Shown here: piece after piece, positions 42,289 through 49,934 of the stretch
Numbering within the stretch: position 1 is the stretch's first letter
Layout of the letters: every line of letters begins with the position of its first letter
Source of the DNA: Pelagibius sp. Alg239-R121
Lineage (GTDB): Bacteria; Pseudomonadota; Alphaproteobacteria; Kiloniellales; Kiloniellaceae
Direction: 5' to 3'
DNA length: 64,000 nt
NCBI RefSeq assembly: GCF_947331435.1
Contig: NZ_CAMZOF010000010.1
Coordinates: 62,001 to 126,000, forward strand
Position numbers and translations under genes: made by a program
Notes under the pieces: generated by a model
The model's input: the letters and a program-made list of their open reading frames with translations, nothing else
The model's database searches: none
What the model was told of the DNA's origin: nothing

Positions 42289-43089
42289 CTACAGATCGAA
42301 GAACGCCATCGTGCGTATTTCGATCGATTTGCGCGGCGGCACGCCTTCTGCCGAGCGCGGCAGTTCGAAGGCCGTGTGCGGACTGTACTTTGCTGTACCG
42401 TCATCGGCTGAGTCGTACCCCTTGATCAGCAACACTTCATCCGGGGTCATTTCAGGGAAATGGAACCAGCGGTGCCCGGGGTTGTAGGCGAGGCTAAAGA
42501 TCTCCCCGACACGGTCCGTATAGACCAGGTCCGTCGCGACCAGATCCTTCGGGGCGACCGTGCGGGCATCGACCAACGCCAGCGGAGAGGTTTGAACCAC
42601 GTTCTCCAAGGGGCGCCAGACATTAATCTGGGCAATACGGCCCTCCAGAGCTTTTGCGGCGCGCGCTTCGCCAAGAAGATCGATGGTCCGCTGGGCAACC
42701 GATTTCGGCGTGTAGTCATTGTGGGCATGGCGGGCAGGCCGGCGAAGGCCGTCACGCTCATCATCGATTCGGGTCGTGTGGTCAAACGGGATCACCACTT
42801 CAGCACCGGTCAGTTCTTTCACCAAAGACGCAGTTTCCGCAAAATAGTGCGACTCGATTTCGTCGCTATCGCTGAAATCCCGAACCGACGTCGGATGCTT
42901 GAGCAGAGCAAAGCCTGCGCGGTCCAAAGACGGGGTTTCGGCAAGGGCACGGGCGTTGAAGATAGGTACGGGCCGCGTGATGTAATCCGCTGTCCGGGCC
43001 GGATTATCACCCGCTTCACCGATATGAATGGCGGGCTTGACAGCATCGTCAACTATATAGCTAACCTTACCAATAACATTGTCCAACAT
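42289..43089 (-). CDS. CmcJ/NvfI family Fe(II)/2OG-type oxygenase
   Basis: The 266-residue protein matches the CmcJ/NvfI family: RHAHNDYTPKSVAQR contains the HxD iron ligands, INVWRPLENVVQTSPLALVD the conserved arginine/proline strand, and SPHTAFELPRSAEG the second histidine. These are Fe(II)-dependent hydroxylases or desaturases in secondary metabolism and xenobiotic oxidation. Substrate unknown. It is divergent from a GcvA-like LysR gene and followed by the GFA gene, so it may be under LysR control. Confidence 0.88.
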   Translation of the reverse strand: MLDNVIGKVSYIVDDAVKPAIHIGEAGDNPARTADYITRPVPIFNARALAETPSLDRAGFALLKHPTSVRDFSDSDEIESHYFAETASLVKELTGAEVVIPFDHTTRIDDERDGLRRPARHAHNDYTPKSVAQRTIDLLGEARAAKALEGRIAQINVWRPLENVVQTSPLALVDARTVAPKDLVATDLVYTDRVGEIFSLAYNPGHRWFHFPEMTPDEVLLIKGYDSADDGTAKYSPHTAFELPRSAEGVPPRKSIEIRTMAFFDL

Positions 43090-43216
43090 TATCTTTCTCC
43101 TCAGCTCTTCCCAAAGATCCAGCAGGCATATTCCCGCATTCTCTTTTCTTTTTGAGCGGCGTAGATACCTAAGATGTGTTCGGATTGGACCAGGAACAAA
43201 CGAGTTTTGATTTACA

Positions 43217-43243
43217 ATTTATTAGAAAATCTATTCAATAAAT
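43217..43243. promoter_or_regulatory. Candidate LysR operator between the oxygenase and GcvA-like genes
   Basis: ATTTATT and AATAAAT are perfect complements with a 13-base spacer, immediately upstream of the LysR start codon (43248) in an AT-rich gap. Fits the interrupted dyads used by LysR/GcvA-type proteins and probable autocontrol. Confidence 0.5.
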
Positions 43244-43247
43244 CGAT

Positions 43248-44189
43248 ATGAAACGCCACCTACCCCCTCTGAACAGCCTGCGCGCCTTTGAGGCAGCAGC
43301 CCGGCATCTCAGCTTTCGTCAGGCAGCGGAGGAGCTAAACGTCACACCTGCCGCCATCAGCCAGCAGATTAAACAGCTCGAAGCCACCTTATCTGTGGAG
43401 CTCTTTACGCGGACCACACGCGCCCTGGCATTGACTGATGCGGCTGAAGCGGCGCTACCGGAAATAAGAAACGGCTTCGACAGCCTTGATGGCGGCGTGC
43501 GCACCCTGCGCGCGCAGCGTGACGGCGGGATCCTGACGGTGAGTGTCAGCCCTTCCTTTGGCATGCGGTGGCTGTTGCCGCGGCTCGAACGCTTTCGTCA
43601 AACCTATCCAGACATTGATGTCCGCATCGATGCCTCTAACCAATTGACCGATTTCGGTCGAGGCGGTGTAGACGTCGCCCTGCGGTACGGTCGCGGTAAC
43701 TATAAGGGTTTGACGAGCGAACGCCTGATTACCGATATCGCCTTTCCGGTCTGCAGTCCGAACTTGTTGCCCGATCCGCAACAGCTTCTAGAGCCGGAAG
43801 ACCTTCACAATCACGCCTTGCTCCATGTCGACTGGGTGATGGAAAGTGAATCTGCCCCGACCTGGGCAAGATGGCTGCAGCGAGCCAACATCACGGACAT
43901 CGATACCCGTGGCGGACTGAGGTTTTCAATGGACGATATGGCGGTAAGTGCGGCCATCAGCGGTCTCGGGATCGTAGTTGCCGCCCGCGCCTTTGTCGTT
44001 GCGGACCTTGCCGCTGGTAGATTGGTAAAGCCGTTTTCAAGCGAGTTGGATATGCCGACGGAATTTCATCACTATGCCGTCTATCCGGCGCAGAAGGCAG
44101 CACAGCCGAAGGTCAGCGCTTTCCTCGATTGGGTCCGAGGTGAGGTTTCACTTGATGCCGAGTTGTATGATTCGCTCGATTTGGGATGA
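43248..44189 (+). CDS. GcvA-like LysR family regulator
   Basis: A 313-residue regulator opening MKRHLPPLNSLRAFEAAARH, the characteristic GcvA-group start, with helix-turn-helix RQAAEELNVTPAAISQQIKQ and the linker FTRTTRALALTD. The effector domain includes LLPRLERFRQTYPDIDVRID and DFGRGGVDVALRYGRGNYKG, conserved in this group. GcvA itself controls glycine cleavage, but most homologues control adjacent genes. Here the divergent CmcJ-type oxygenase is the likely target. Confidence 0.9.
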   Translation: MKRHLPPLNSLRAFEAAARHLSFRQAAEELNVTPAAISQQIKQLEATLSVELFTRTTRALALTDAAEAALPEIRNGFDSLDGGVRTLRAQRDGGILTVSVSPSFGMRWLLPRLERFRQTYPDIDVRIDASNQLTDFGRGGVDVALRYGRGNYKGLTSERLITDIAFPVCSPNLLPDPQQLLEPEDLHNHALLHVDWVMESESAPTWARWLQRANITDIDTRGGLRFSMDDMAVSAAISGLGIVVAARAFVVADLAAGRLVKPFSSELDMPTEFHHYAVYPAQKAAQPKVSAFLDWVRGEVSLDAELYDSLDLG

Positions 44190-44302
44190 GTGCCGCCCGT
44201 TTCGCCTTCATGGGTTTTACCCCCTGCGCCCAACCTCTGCCCCAATTGGCTGGACAGCTTTTGCACTGAGCAGAGCTCTCCGCGCGCTGACTTGCGTGAA
44301 TC

Positions 44303-44338
44303 AAAAACCGGCACGGATAAAATCCAGTGCCGGTTTTT
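44303..44338. terminator. Strong bidirectional terminator after the GcvA-like gene
   Basis: AAAAACCGGCAC (44303-44314) and GTGCCGGTTTTT (44327-44338) form a perfect 12-base-pair stem with a 12-base loop, followed by T residues on both strands. It lies between the LysR gene and the leftward small-protein genes and can serve both. Confidence 0.88.
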
Positions 44339-44431
44339 TCTGAACACCCTGTTTAGCAGGCGTTGTGTAATCGCCGTTTGCCCAAGATGTTTTGGTTAGG
44401 TGTTTCGACTGCCGTCGATGATCAAGTGCCA

Positions 44432-44533
44432 TTAGGCAAACACAGTGACGATTAGACCTACGATAACCAGCGCAGCAACATAGCCGAGGCCGGTGCGGGT
44501 TACGACACCACCCAAATCTCCGGAGAGGTACAT
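44432..44533 (-). CDS. 33-residue predicted membrane protein
   Basis: An ATG at 44533 with AAGGA ten bases before it opens a 33-codon frame ending TAA at 44432. The product begins MYLSGDLGGVVTRTGLGYVA and ends ALVIVGLIVTVFA. That is a short polar start and a single helix of about 18 hydrophobic residues, enough to span the inner membrane. It lies 66 bases downstream of the DUF1127 gene on the same strand and before the terminator at 44338, so it fits a short transcript of two tiny genes. I know no named family. Confidence 0.6.
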   Translation of the reverse strand: MYLSGDLGGVVTRTGLGYVAALVIVGLIVTVFA

Positions 44534-44599
44534 ATCACGATCCTTTTTGCATTTAGTGGCGCGCTCGTTCAGCAACGCCGAAGTTAAACCGAGCCGCAT

Positions 44600-44836
44600 T
44601 TAGGCGGCGTGGGCACCGGATTGAATGGAAACCCGGCGGCCGTAGCGCGAAGCACCGACCGGATAAGCTTCATTCACGATCCGAGCGATATCGGCACGCG
44701 ACAGGCCAATGTCGTTAAGAGCGCGGTTGTCCATGGACTCCATGTCACGGCGAAGTTCGTTGCGCTTCTGCAGGCGCCACAGCGGATCGATCACATAAGC
44801 GTTGATAACACCGCGAAGGCCAAAGTTCTCAGTCAT
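44600..44836 (-). CDS. DUF1127 family small protein
   Basis: A 78-residue protein from ATG 44836 (GGAG ten bases upstream). The C-terminal half carries the DUF1127 pattern: ELRRDMESMDNRALNDIGLS followed by RADIARIVNEAYP. Such proteins, rich in Arg, are common small regulators in Alphaproteobacteria, and some bind RNA or act in phosphate and carbon responses. The exact job here is unknown. The upstream 190 bases contain no gene. Confidence 0.9.
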   Translation of the reverse strand: MTENFGLRGVINAYVIDPLWRLQKRNELRRDMESMDNRALNDIGLSRADIARIVNEAYPVGASRYGRRVSIQSGAHAA

Positions 44837-45444
44837 TGTTTCTACTCCATAAAAAACTGCGATTTCGCAGCTGCACAGTGATCCGTATTTCTTTCTTTTC
44901 TGTGATATTTTCAAGACCAATCCGCATGAAATGTTGCATTGCAGTATTGCGGTTCCTGCATAGCAGAGAAAAGCCCAGGAAAACCGCCATTTTCCTATGG
45001 TTAACAAAAGCTTACCGGATATTTCCAATCACTGCTGTGAAGACCGTGTTATGCAGTCAGAACCTGGGAGCTATTCAGCAATGGAATGACTGCCGGCCTT
45101 CCCCCTCTCCGGCGCCCAGATCGGCTTACTGGATAATGCCGTTCCAGCGAATCATCTCCTCGCTCGAACCCGGCACAGGCAACTGAAGGTTCCTCCGTCA
45201 ATCCAGATTCGTTCGCTGACGTCGGGGTCGCCGTGGGCTTTTACTGCGGTATGGCTACATCGGATTGCTGCGGGAACGGATCTAAAAGAGGTACAAATTG
45301 CCGGCTCTCCTGGTGGGTATGGCATCCGGTACGGTGACGTACCGGAGCGACAGCTGAGGCGGGGTCTCACTCAACCTACACTTTGCGCCCGGAGGGTCTC
45401 AGACGCTATAAGACCGGCGGCCAAAACGATAGAAGATTGCCGCC
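44837..45444. other. Gene-poor region with a perfect GNRA hairpin
   Basis: The 608 bases between DUF1127 and the GNAT gene hold no gene I can support. A frame from about 45093 to 45500 stays open but has no start, ribosome site or family. The region has several inverted repeats: a perfect nine-base stem at 45325-45346, GGTCT...AGACC near 45397-45416, and GGCGGC...GCCGCC just before the GNAT start. This density suggests a structured RNA or leader. Confidence 0.4.
45325..45346. repeat. Perfect nine-base-arm hairpin with GTGA tetraloop
   Basis: TCCGGTACG (45325-45333) and CGTACCGGA (45338-45346) pair perfectly around GTGA, a GNRA-type loop on the plus strand. No T-run follows. Possible structured RNA element, operator, or repeat-family member. 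Confidence 0.55.
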
Positions 45445-45963
45445 GTGAACAAATCTCAACTCGACATCCGCGCTGTTGGATCCACCGGCGACCTGGAGTT
45501 AGTGGTAAATCTCTGCAACGCCTTTCGCGCCTGGTTAACCGAACGCTATCCGGAACATGACTGGGCCAGTGATCCCTTCTATGGCCCCACGCGCTGGGCT
45601 GAGCTGATGACCAGGCTGAAGGAACTCCATGCACCGCCGGAAGGTACAATTCTGCTGGCAACTCTCGCTGGCCGGGCCGCTGGTTGTGTTATGCTGCAAC
45701 AGCTAGCGCCGCAGATTTGTGAAATGAAGCGGTTGTTCGTGCTTCCCGAATGCCGGGGCCTGGCCGTCGGACAAAAGCTCTGTGGACGCCTGATTGAAGA
45801 TGCCGCCGCACTGGGATATCGAACCATGCGGCTGGATACTGGCGTGCGGCACCATGAAGCGCAGGCGTTATACCGTTCTCTCGGCTTCCAAGAGATCGCC
45901 CCCTACTATGATTGCCCTGAAGAACTGCGTGATCTCATGTTGTTTATGGAGCGGTCACTCTAG
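45445..45963 (+). CDS. GNAT family N-acetyltransferase
   Basis: The 172-residue product has the acetyl-CoA motif MKRLFVLPECRGLAVGQKLC with the Q/R-x-x-G-x-x loop, followed by DAAALGYRTMRLDTG and ALYRSLGFQEIAPYYDCPEE. This arrangement (MKRLFV..P..RG...G..L) is typical of a widespread group of bacterial GNAT proteins annotated as unknown acetyltransferases. GTG 45445 is the start. Substrate unknown. It follows the hairpin-rich region. Confidence 0.87.
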   Translation: MNKSQLDIRAVGSTGDLELVVNLCNAFRAWLTERYPEHDWASDPFYGPTRWAELMTRLKELHAPPEGTILLATLAGRAAGCVMLQQLAPQICEMKRLFVLPECRGLAVGQKLCGRLIEDAAALGYRTMRLDTGVRHHEAQALYRSLGFQEIAPYYDCPEELRDLMLFMERSL

Positions 45964-46097
45964 GTTGGGAACCGGTAGATATGAGGGCTGCTCATTAGTT
46001 TGACGGTCTTCGTCAAAAACGATGGCGCGCGAGTCCTGAGTTTCATCACAGCACTGGCTGCAGTAAGCTGAGGGAACTTTCAACTGGATCAAATCAC

Positions 46098-46733
46098 ATG
46101 GCAGACGGAACCAGCGAAACCCCACTTGCAAGCATCTATGAGACCGGCGACGAAGCCGCGCTGGAGGCCGAGTACGACAAATGGTCGGACAGTTACGATG
46201 CCGATACTGCCGCTGGCGGCTATCGCTTCCCCTTTCTGGTGGCAGGTTTCGTGGCCCGCTATATACAATCGCTCGACGCACCAATCCTGGATGCCGGCGC
46301 CGGAACGGGGCTTGGTGGCGAAAGTCTCGCCATTCTCGGCTACCGCAACCTGACCGCCATCGATCTCTCTCAGAAGATGCTGGACCGAGCAGTGCCTCTT
46401 GGTGCCTACAAACATCTGGAACGGATGAAGCTCGGCGATGCCTTGGGGTTCGAAGACAATTGCTTTGAAGGTGTCATCTCGACCGGCGTCTTTACCGAGG
46501 GCCATGCGCCGACATCCAGCTTCGACGAATTGATCCGGGTCACGCGGCCCGGCGGGTACATTATCTTTACCGTCCGCGACAACGTCTATCGGGATAAGGG
46601 TTTCCAACAGAAACAGGAAGAGCTCACCGCCGCTGGCAGGTGGAAGCTGGTTGAGAAAACCGAGCCCGTTCGCGCCTATACCGTCGGCGAGCCCCACATC
46701 CGCGGCTTTTTCTTTATCTATCAGGTCGTTTGA
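46098..46733 (+). CDS. Class I SAM-dependent methyltransferase
   Basis: The 211-residue protein has motif I in APILDAGAGTGLGGESLAIL, an acidic strand-two end LTAIDLSQKMLDRA, and VTRPGGYIIFTVRDN. The N-terminal EYDKWSDSYDADTAAGGYRF resembles the Williams-Beuren-region/WBSCR27-like and malonyl-ACP-type small methyltransferases. Substrate cannot be determined. A 134-base gap follows the GNAT gene. Confidence 0.87.
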   Translation: MADGTSETPLASIYETGDEAALEAEYDKWSDSYDADTAAGGYRFPFLVAGFVARYIQSLDAPILDAGAGTGLGGESLAILGYRNLTAIDLSQKMLDRAVPLGAYKHLERMKLGDALGFEDNCFEGVISTGVFTEGHAPTSSFDELIRVTRPGGYIIFTVRDNVYRDKGFQQKQEELTAAGRWKLVEKTEPVRAYTVGEPHIRGFFFIYQVV

Positions 46734-46993
46734 CGCGGACCTCAACTAACAAGCGCCTGCTTATTCGCAGCGCCTCACTCGGCAACCATGGCCCCGCATC
46801 GGGCATGGTGCAGATTGCTGTTGAGCGTTCGCAAGATCACCGCGCATCAGTACAGGTGGCATTTCTTGAAGGGAATGCTGTAAATTCTGCCAATCGCCAA
46901 TGCACTGTTGATGCCGTCAAGCCTCTCTGCTCACCCATCGCCGGCTCGACATTCCCAAAAATCCTGTCAGCCAGATTTTGTCATCGACCAGGC

Positions 46994-47665
46994 TCAAATT
47001 CCTGCGATTTCGGCGAAAGCCTCGGCCTGAACAAGATCATCAGGGCGGTTGGTGTTGAAAAAGGGATCGAGCGGCCCCTGCCCTGTTTCAATCAAATCAA
47101 ACTGAACCGGGATAAGGCGATGCCGGGCGGTCCAGAGATCGACTTTACGTAAACCTTCTTCGACAACAGCTTTCCTCAGGTCCTCCCGAAGCGACATCGA
47201 CCAGAGACCGAATACCGGATGGCTGCGGCCGTTGGATTCGGCGCAGGCCAAACTGGCGCGCGCCTCATCGGTTGCCGTCAGCATGCGCACGACCATGTCT
47301 TTGGGAAAGAATGGCGCGTCACTGGCAAAGCTCGCCATCCAATCAGCTTCGGGTGCCTGGGCGGCAACCCAATCCATCCCGGTCAATATACCCGCAAGGG
47401 GTCCGGCAAAGCCTTCGATCACATCCGCAGCAATCGGCAGGCCGTAGCTGGCGAAGCGTGCCGGATCGCCGTTGGCGTTCAGAACCAGAGGCCGGGCTTG
47501 AGACTCTGCGCGTTCGATGATCTGAGAAAGGATGGCTTTGCCGCCCAAAGGCCGCAGGCATTTGTCACCGCCCCCCATACGCCTGGACTGGCCACCGGCA
47601 AGGATGATTCCAGCCACTGAGGCTGGTTTTTTCTGAGAAGCGGCCATTTCAGGAGGCATGGTCAT
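46994..47665 (-). CDS. mobA: Molybdenum cofactor guanylyltransferase MobA
   Basis: MobA links GMP to molybdopterin to make the bis-MGD form needed by FdsA. The product shows the nucleotide-binding motif GIILAGGQSRRMGGGDKCLR and later IEGFAGPLAGILTGMDWV and FASDAPFFPKDM, the metal site region. Start choices are ATG 47665, 47659 and 47647; I used 47665, which overlaps the fdhD end by 17 bases, a usual arrangement. Operon order is fdhD then mobA. Both fit with formate dehydrogenase maturation. Confidence 0.92.
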   Translation of the reverse strand: MTMPPEMAASQKKPASVAGIILAGGQSRRMGGGDKCLRPLGGKAILSQIIERAESQARPLVLNANGDPARFASYGLPIAADVIEGFAGPLAGILTGMDWVAAQAPEADWMASFASDAPFFPKDMVVRMLTATDEARASLACAESNGRSHPVFGLWSMSLREDLRKAVVEEGLRKVDLWTARHRLIPVQFDLIETGQGPLDPFFNTNRPDDLVQAEAFAEIAGI

Positions 47666-48641
47666 CGCGGCTCGACTTGCGTTGATGGCGTTTGTCTTCG
47701 TCGTCTGAGCCGGCGTTATCGAAATCATGCTCGATCCGGTCCTGCCCTGACAGCGCGAGAAAACGTTTACCCTTTGAACGGCCGATCAAGGTCAATCCGG
47801 CCTGCCGCGCCAGATCCACACCCCACGCGGTAAAGCCGGATCGCGAAACCAGAATCGGAATGCCCATCTGGACGGTTTTGATGACCATCTCCGAAGTCAG
47901 GCGGCCGGTCGTGTAGAATATCTTGTCGTGCGCCTCGATCCCCTTCAGGAACATATAGCCGGCAATCTTATCCACGGCGTTATGGCGACCGACATCCTCC
48001 ATATAGAGTAGCGGCCGGTCCTTGATGCAAAGGGCACAGCCATGAATGGCTCCCGCCTCCAGATAAAGGCTCGGCACCGAGTTGATCTTGCGGTTGAGAC
48101 TGTTGAGCCAGGAGGTCTTAAGCATTGCATCGCCGGGCAATTTTACGTCTTCGAACTTTTCCATCAGATCGCCGAAAACCGTGCCTTGGGCACAACCCGA
48201 AGTCCGGGTCTTTTTCTTCAGCTTTTCTTCGTAATCGGTTTCCCGCTCGGTGCGCACCACAACAAGCTCCAACTCCTCGTCGTAGTCTATTGCCGTGATA
48301 ACGTCATCGGACCGAAGCATGTTCTGGTTCAGCAGATAACCGACCGCCAGATAGTCGGGATAATCGTTGATTGTCATCATCGTGACAATTTCCTGACCGT
48401 TCAGGAACAGAGTCAGCGGACGCTCGACCACGACCGTAGTCTCAATTGCGTTGCCATCCTGGTCGATACCGGAAATCCGTTCCGTCAGGCGGGGGTCGGC
48501 AGGATCGGGCCGCACGAGAAACTCATTCAAAAGGGCGGGATCCTTAAGCTTGGCTCGCCCTCTCGCGGCGGTCTGTTCGGGACCCGGCTTTCGGTTTTTG
48601 TTCGCTTCGACCTGCTCGCCTGAGGAATGACTACCCTTCAA
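47649..48641 (-). CDS. fdhD: Formate dehydrogenase accessory sulfurtransferase FdhD/FdsC
   Basis: FdhD/FdsC transfers sulfur to the Mo cofactor of formate dehydrogenase. The product (330 residues from TTG 48641) has RPLTLFLNGQEIVTMMTIND, YLAVGYLLNQNMLRSDD, the active loop TSGCAQGTVFGDLM, and GAIHGCALCIKDRPLLYMED, then GRLTSEMVIKTVQMGIP. Only one cysteine is present in the usual CxxC loop (E. coli FdhD has CGVCG), as in FdsC-type proteins. I chose TTG 48641 because GAGGAG lies eight bases before it; longer extensions lack resemblance. It overlaps mobA. Confidence 0.92.
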   Translation of the reverse strand: MKGSHSSGEQVEANKNRKPGPEQTAARGRAKLKDPALLNEFLVRPDPADPRLTERISGIDQDGNAIETTVVVERPLTLFLNGQEIVTMMTINDYPDYLAVGYLLNQNMLRSDDVITAIDYDEELELVVVRTERETDYEEKLKKKTRTSGCAQGTVFGDLMEKFEDVKLPGDAMLKTSWLNSLNRKINSVPSLYLEAGAIHGCALCIKDRPLLYMEDVGRHNAVDKIAGYMFLKGIEAHDKIFYTTGRLTSEMVIKTVQMGIPILVSRSGFTAWGVDLARQAGLTLIGRSKGKRFLALSGQDRIEHDFDNAGSDDEDKRHQRKSSRDDHAS

Positions 48642-48770
48642 GCACCTTACTCCTCTTTCCTGCTCGTCTGGTCTGAATCGGCGACACAAACAACCAGGCA
48701 ATGACTGAAGCCGCAATGAGATCACAGACGCCCTCGACCGCACAAGCGAACGCTGCCAGCGCAAGTTACA

Positions 48771-48790
48771 TTGATGCAAATTTGCATCAA
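48771..48790. promoter_or_regulatory. Perfect 20-base palindrome between fdhD and the NlpC/P60 gene
   Basis: TTGATGCAAATTTGCATCAA is a complete palindrome with no mismatch. It lies 130 bases upstream of the fdhD start (48641) and 130 bases upstream of the NlpC/P60 start (48922). It looks like an operator for a dimeric regulator. The outer halves recall FNR (TTGAT...ATCAA), but the spacing is 10, not 4, so FNR is not supported. Confidence 0.6.
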
Positions 48791-48921
48791 CGACAAGAAA
48801 CGTTGCCTCAGAGGGACTATCGGTAGAAATACATCGGCCGGAAAACCGAATTTTCATTACAGAAAGTAGAGAAAGAGGTAAAATTAGGGAAATATTGAGG
48901 GCGTATGGAAAAAATACTGTT

Positions 48922-49806
48922 ATGTCAGTTGTTGTAGATCCCAAACTCGACCCCAGGGTCAATTGCTATCGCGAGGACCTTGCCGCCAGCTATTTGGAAG
49001 GCAAGATTGCCGGGCGGCGATTCGTGTCCGGCAGGCAGGCGCAGGTCGTGCGCTGTGGCGCCGCGTTGCGCCGGGCTCCAAGCGCTGACAGTCCGCAAGA
49101 CAGCCAGCTGCTCGCCGGCGAGACGGTGCAGATCTATGACGAAGCTGACGGTTATGCCTGGGTTCAGAGCGAAATTGACGGTTACGTCGGCTATGTGGAA
49201 CGCACGGCCCTTACGACCTCCGTCACGGAAATAACACATTGCCTAAGTGTCGTTCGGAGCTTTGTTTACCCCGAACCCAACATCAAAACGCCGCCAATGA
49301 CACAGTTATCCATGGCGGCCTTGGTAGAAGTTACTGATCGATATCAAGGATTTAGTTTGATATCGATCGGAGGCTGGATTTACTCCGATCACTTGATGCA
49401 AATCGACAGTCATGTGCCCGATTTCGTCACCACGGCACTACGGTTCCTTGAAATGCCCTACCTTTGGGGCGGCAAGGGCAGTCTGGGGATCGATTGCTCC
49501 GGACTGGTGCAGGTTTCGCTCATGCGCAGTGGATTGGCCTGTCCGCGCGATACTTACATGCAGGCCAAGACCGTCGGGATGGAAATTCCCGGAGAAGACG
49601 GCAACTTTTCCATGCGGCGCGGCGATTTGATCTACTGGCCGGGCCACGTCGCCATTGTATTGGACCAGGAGACGGTGGTGCACGCATCCGGACATCATAT
49701 GTTCGTGACAATCGAACCCTGGAAGGACATCGACGAGCGGGTCCGGCGCGAGACAGGCGGTAAGGGAATCGAGGTTCTACGGCGTTTACCGCAGTCTCGC
49801 GGCTAA
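48922..49806 (+). CDS. NlpC/P60 family peptidase with SH3-like N-terminus
   Basis: A 294-residue protein with SH3-like repeats in the first half (VVRCGAALRRAPSADSPQDS, then VQIYDEADGYAWVQSEIDGY) and a C-terminal NlpC/P60 domain: YLWGGKGSLGIDCSGLVQVS (catalytic Cys), GDLIYWPGHVAIVLD (His) and VVHASGHHMFVTIEP (His). All three catalytic residues are present, so it should cut gamma-D-glutamyl-meso-diaminopimelate in peptidoglycan peptides. No signal peptide is visible, as in related cytoplasmic DppVI-like recycling enzymes. ATG 48922 is chosen over 48895. Confidence 0.92.
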   Translation: MSVVVDPKLDPRVNCYREDLAASYLEGKIAGRRFVSGRQAQVVRCGAALRRAPSADSPQDSQLLAGETVQIYDEADGYAWVQSEIDGYVGYVERTALTTSVTEITHCLSVVRSFVYPEPNIKTPPMTQLSMAALVEVTDRYQGFSLISIGGWIYSDHLMQIDSHVPDFVTTALRFLEMPYLWGGKGSLGIDCSGLVQVSLMRSGLACPRDTYMQAKTVGMEIPGEDGNFSMRRGDLIYWPGHVAIVLDQETVVHASGHHMFVTIEPWKDIDERVRRETGGKGIEVLRRLPQSRG

Positions 49807-49934
49807 GTTAGCCCACCCTTCCACAGCCTTGCCGGGCGAGAACAGTTTGGTCTTTTCAAGGCATAGACTCCTTGTAAATATTCGTTAAAATGCCGAAGTT
49901 AAGCGCGGAAAAGCGCAGAGTACGGGAGCACACC

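Noticed and set aside
45093-45500. A long open frame upstream of the GNAT gene, possible pseudogene
   Set aside because: No start codon with ribosome site, no family pattern and overlap with the GNAT start; left as gene-free region.
48771-48790. FNR/Anr box reading of the palindrome (TTGAT and ATCAA ends)
   Set aside because: The half-sites are ten bases apart, whereas FNR boxes have four.
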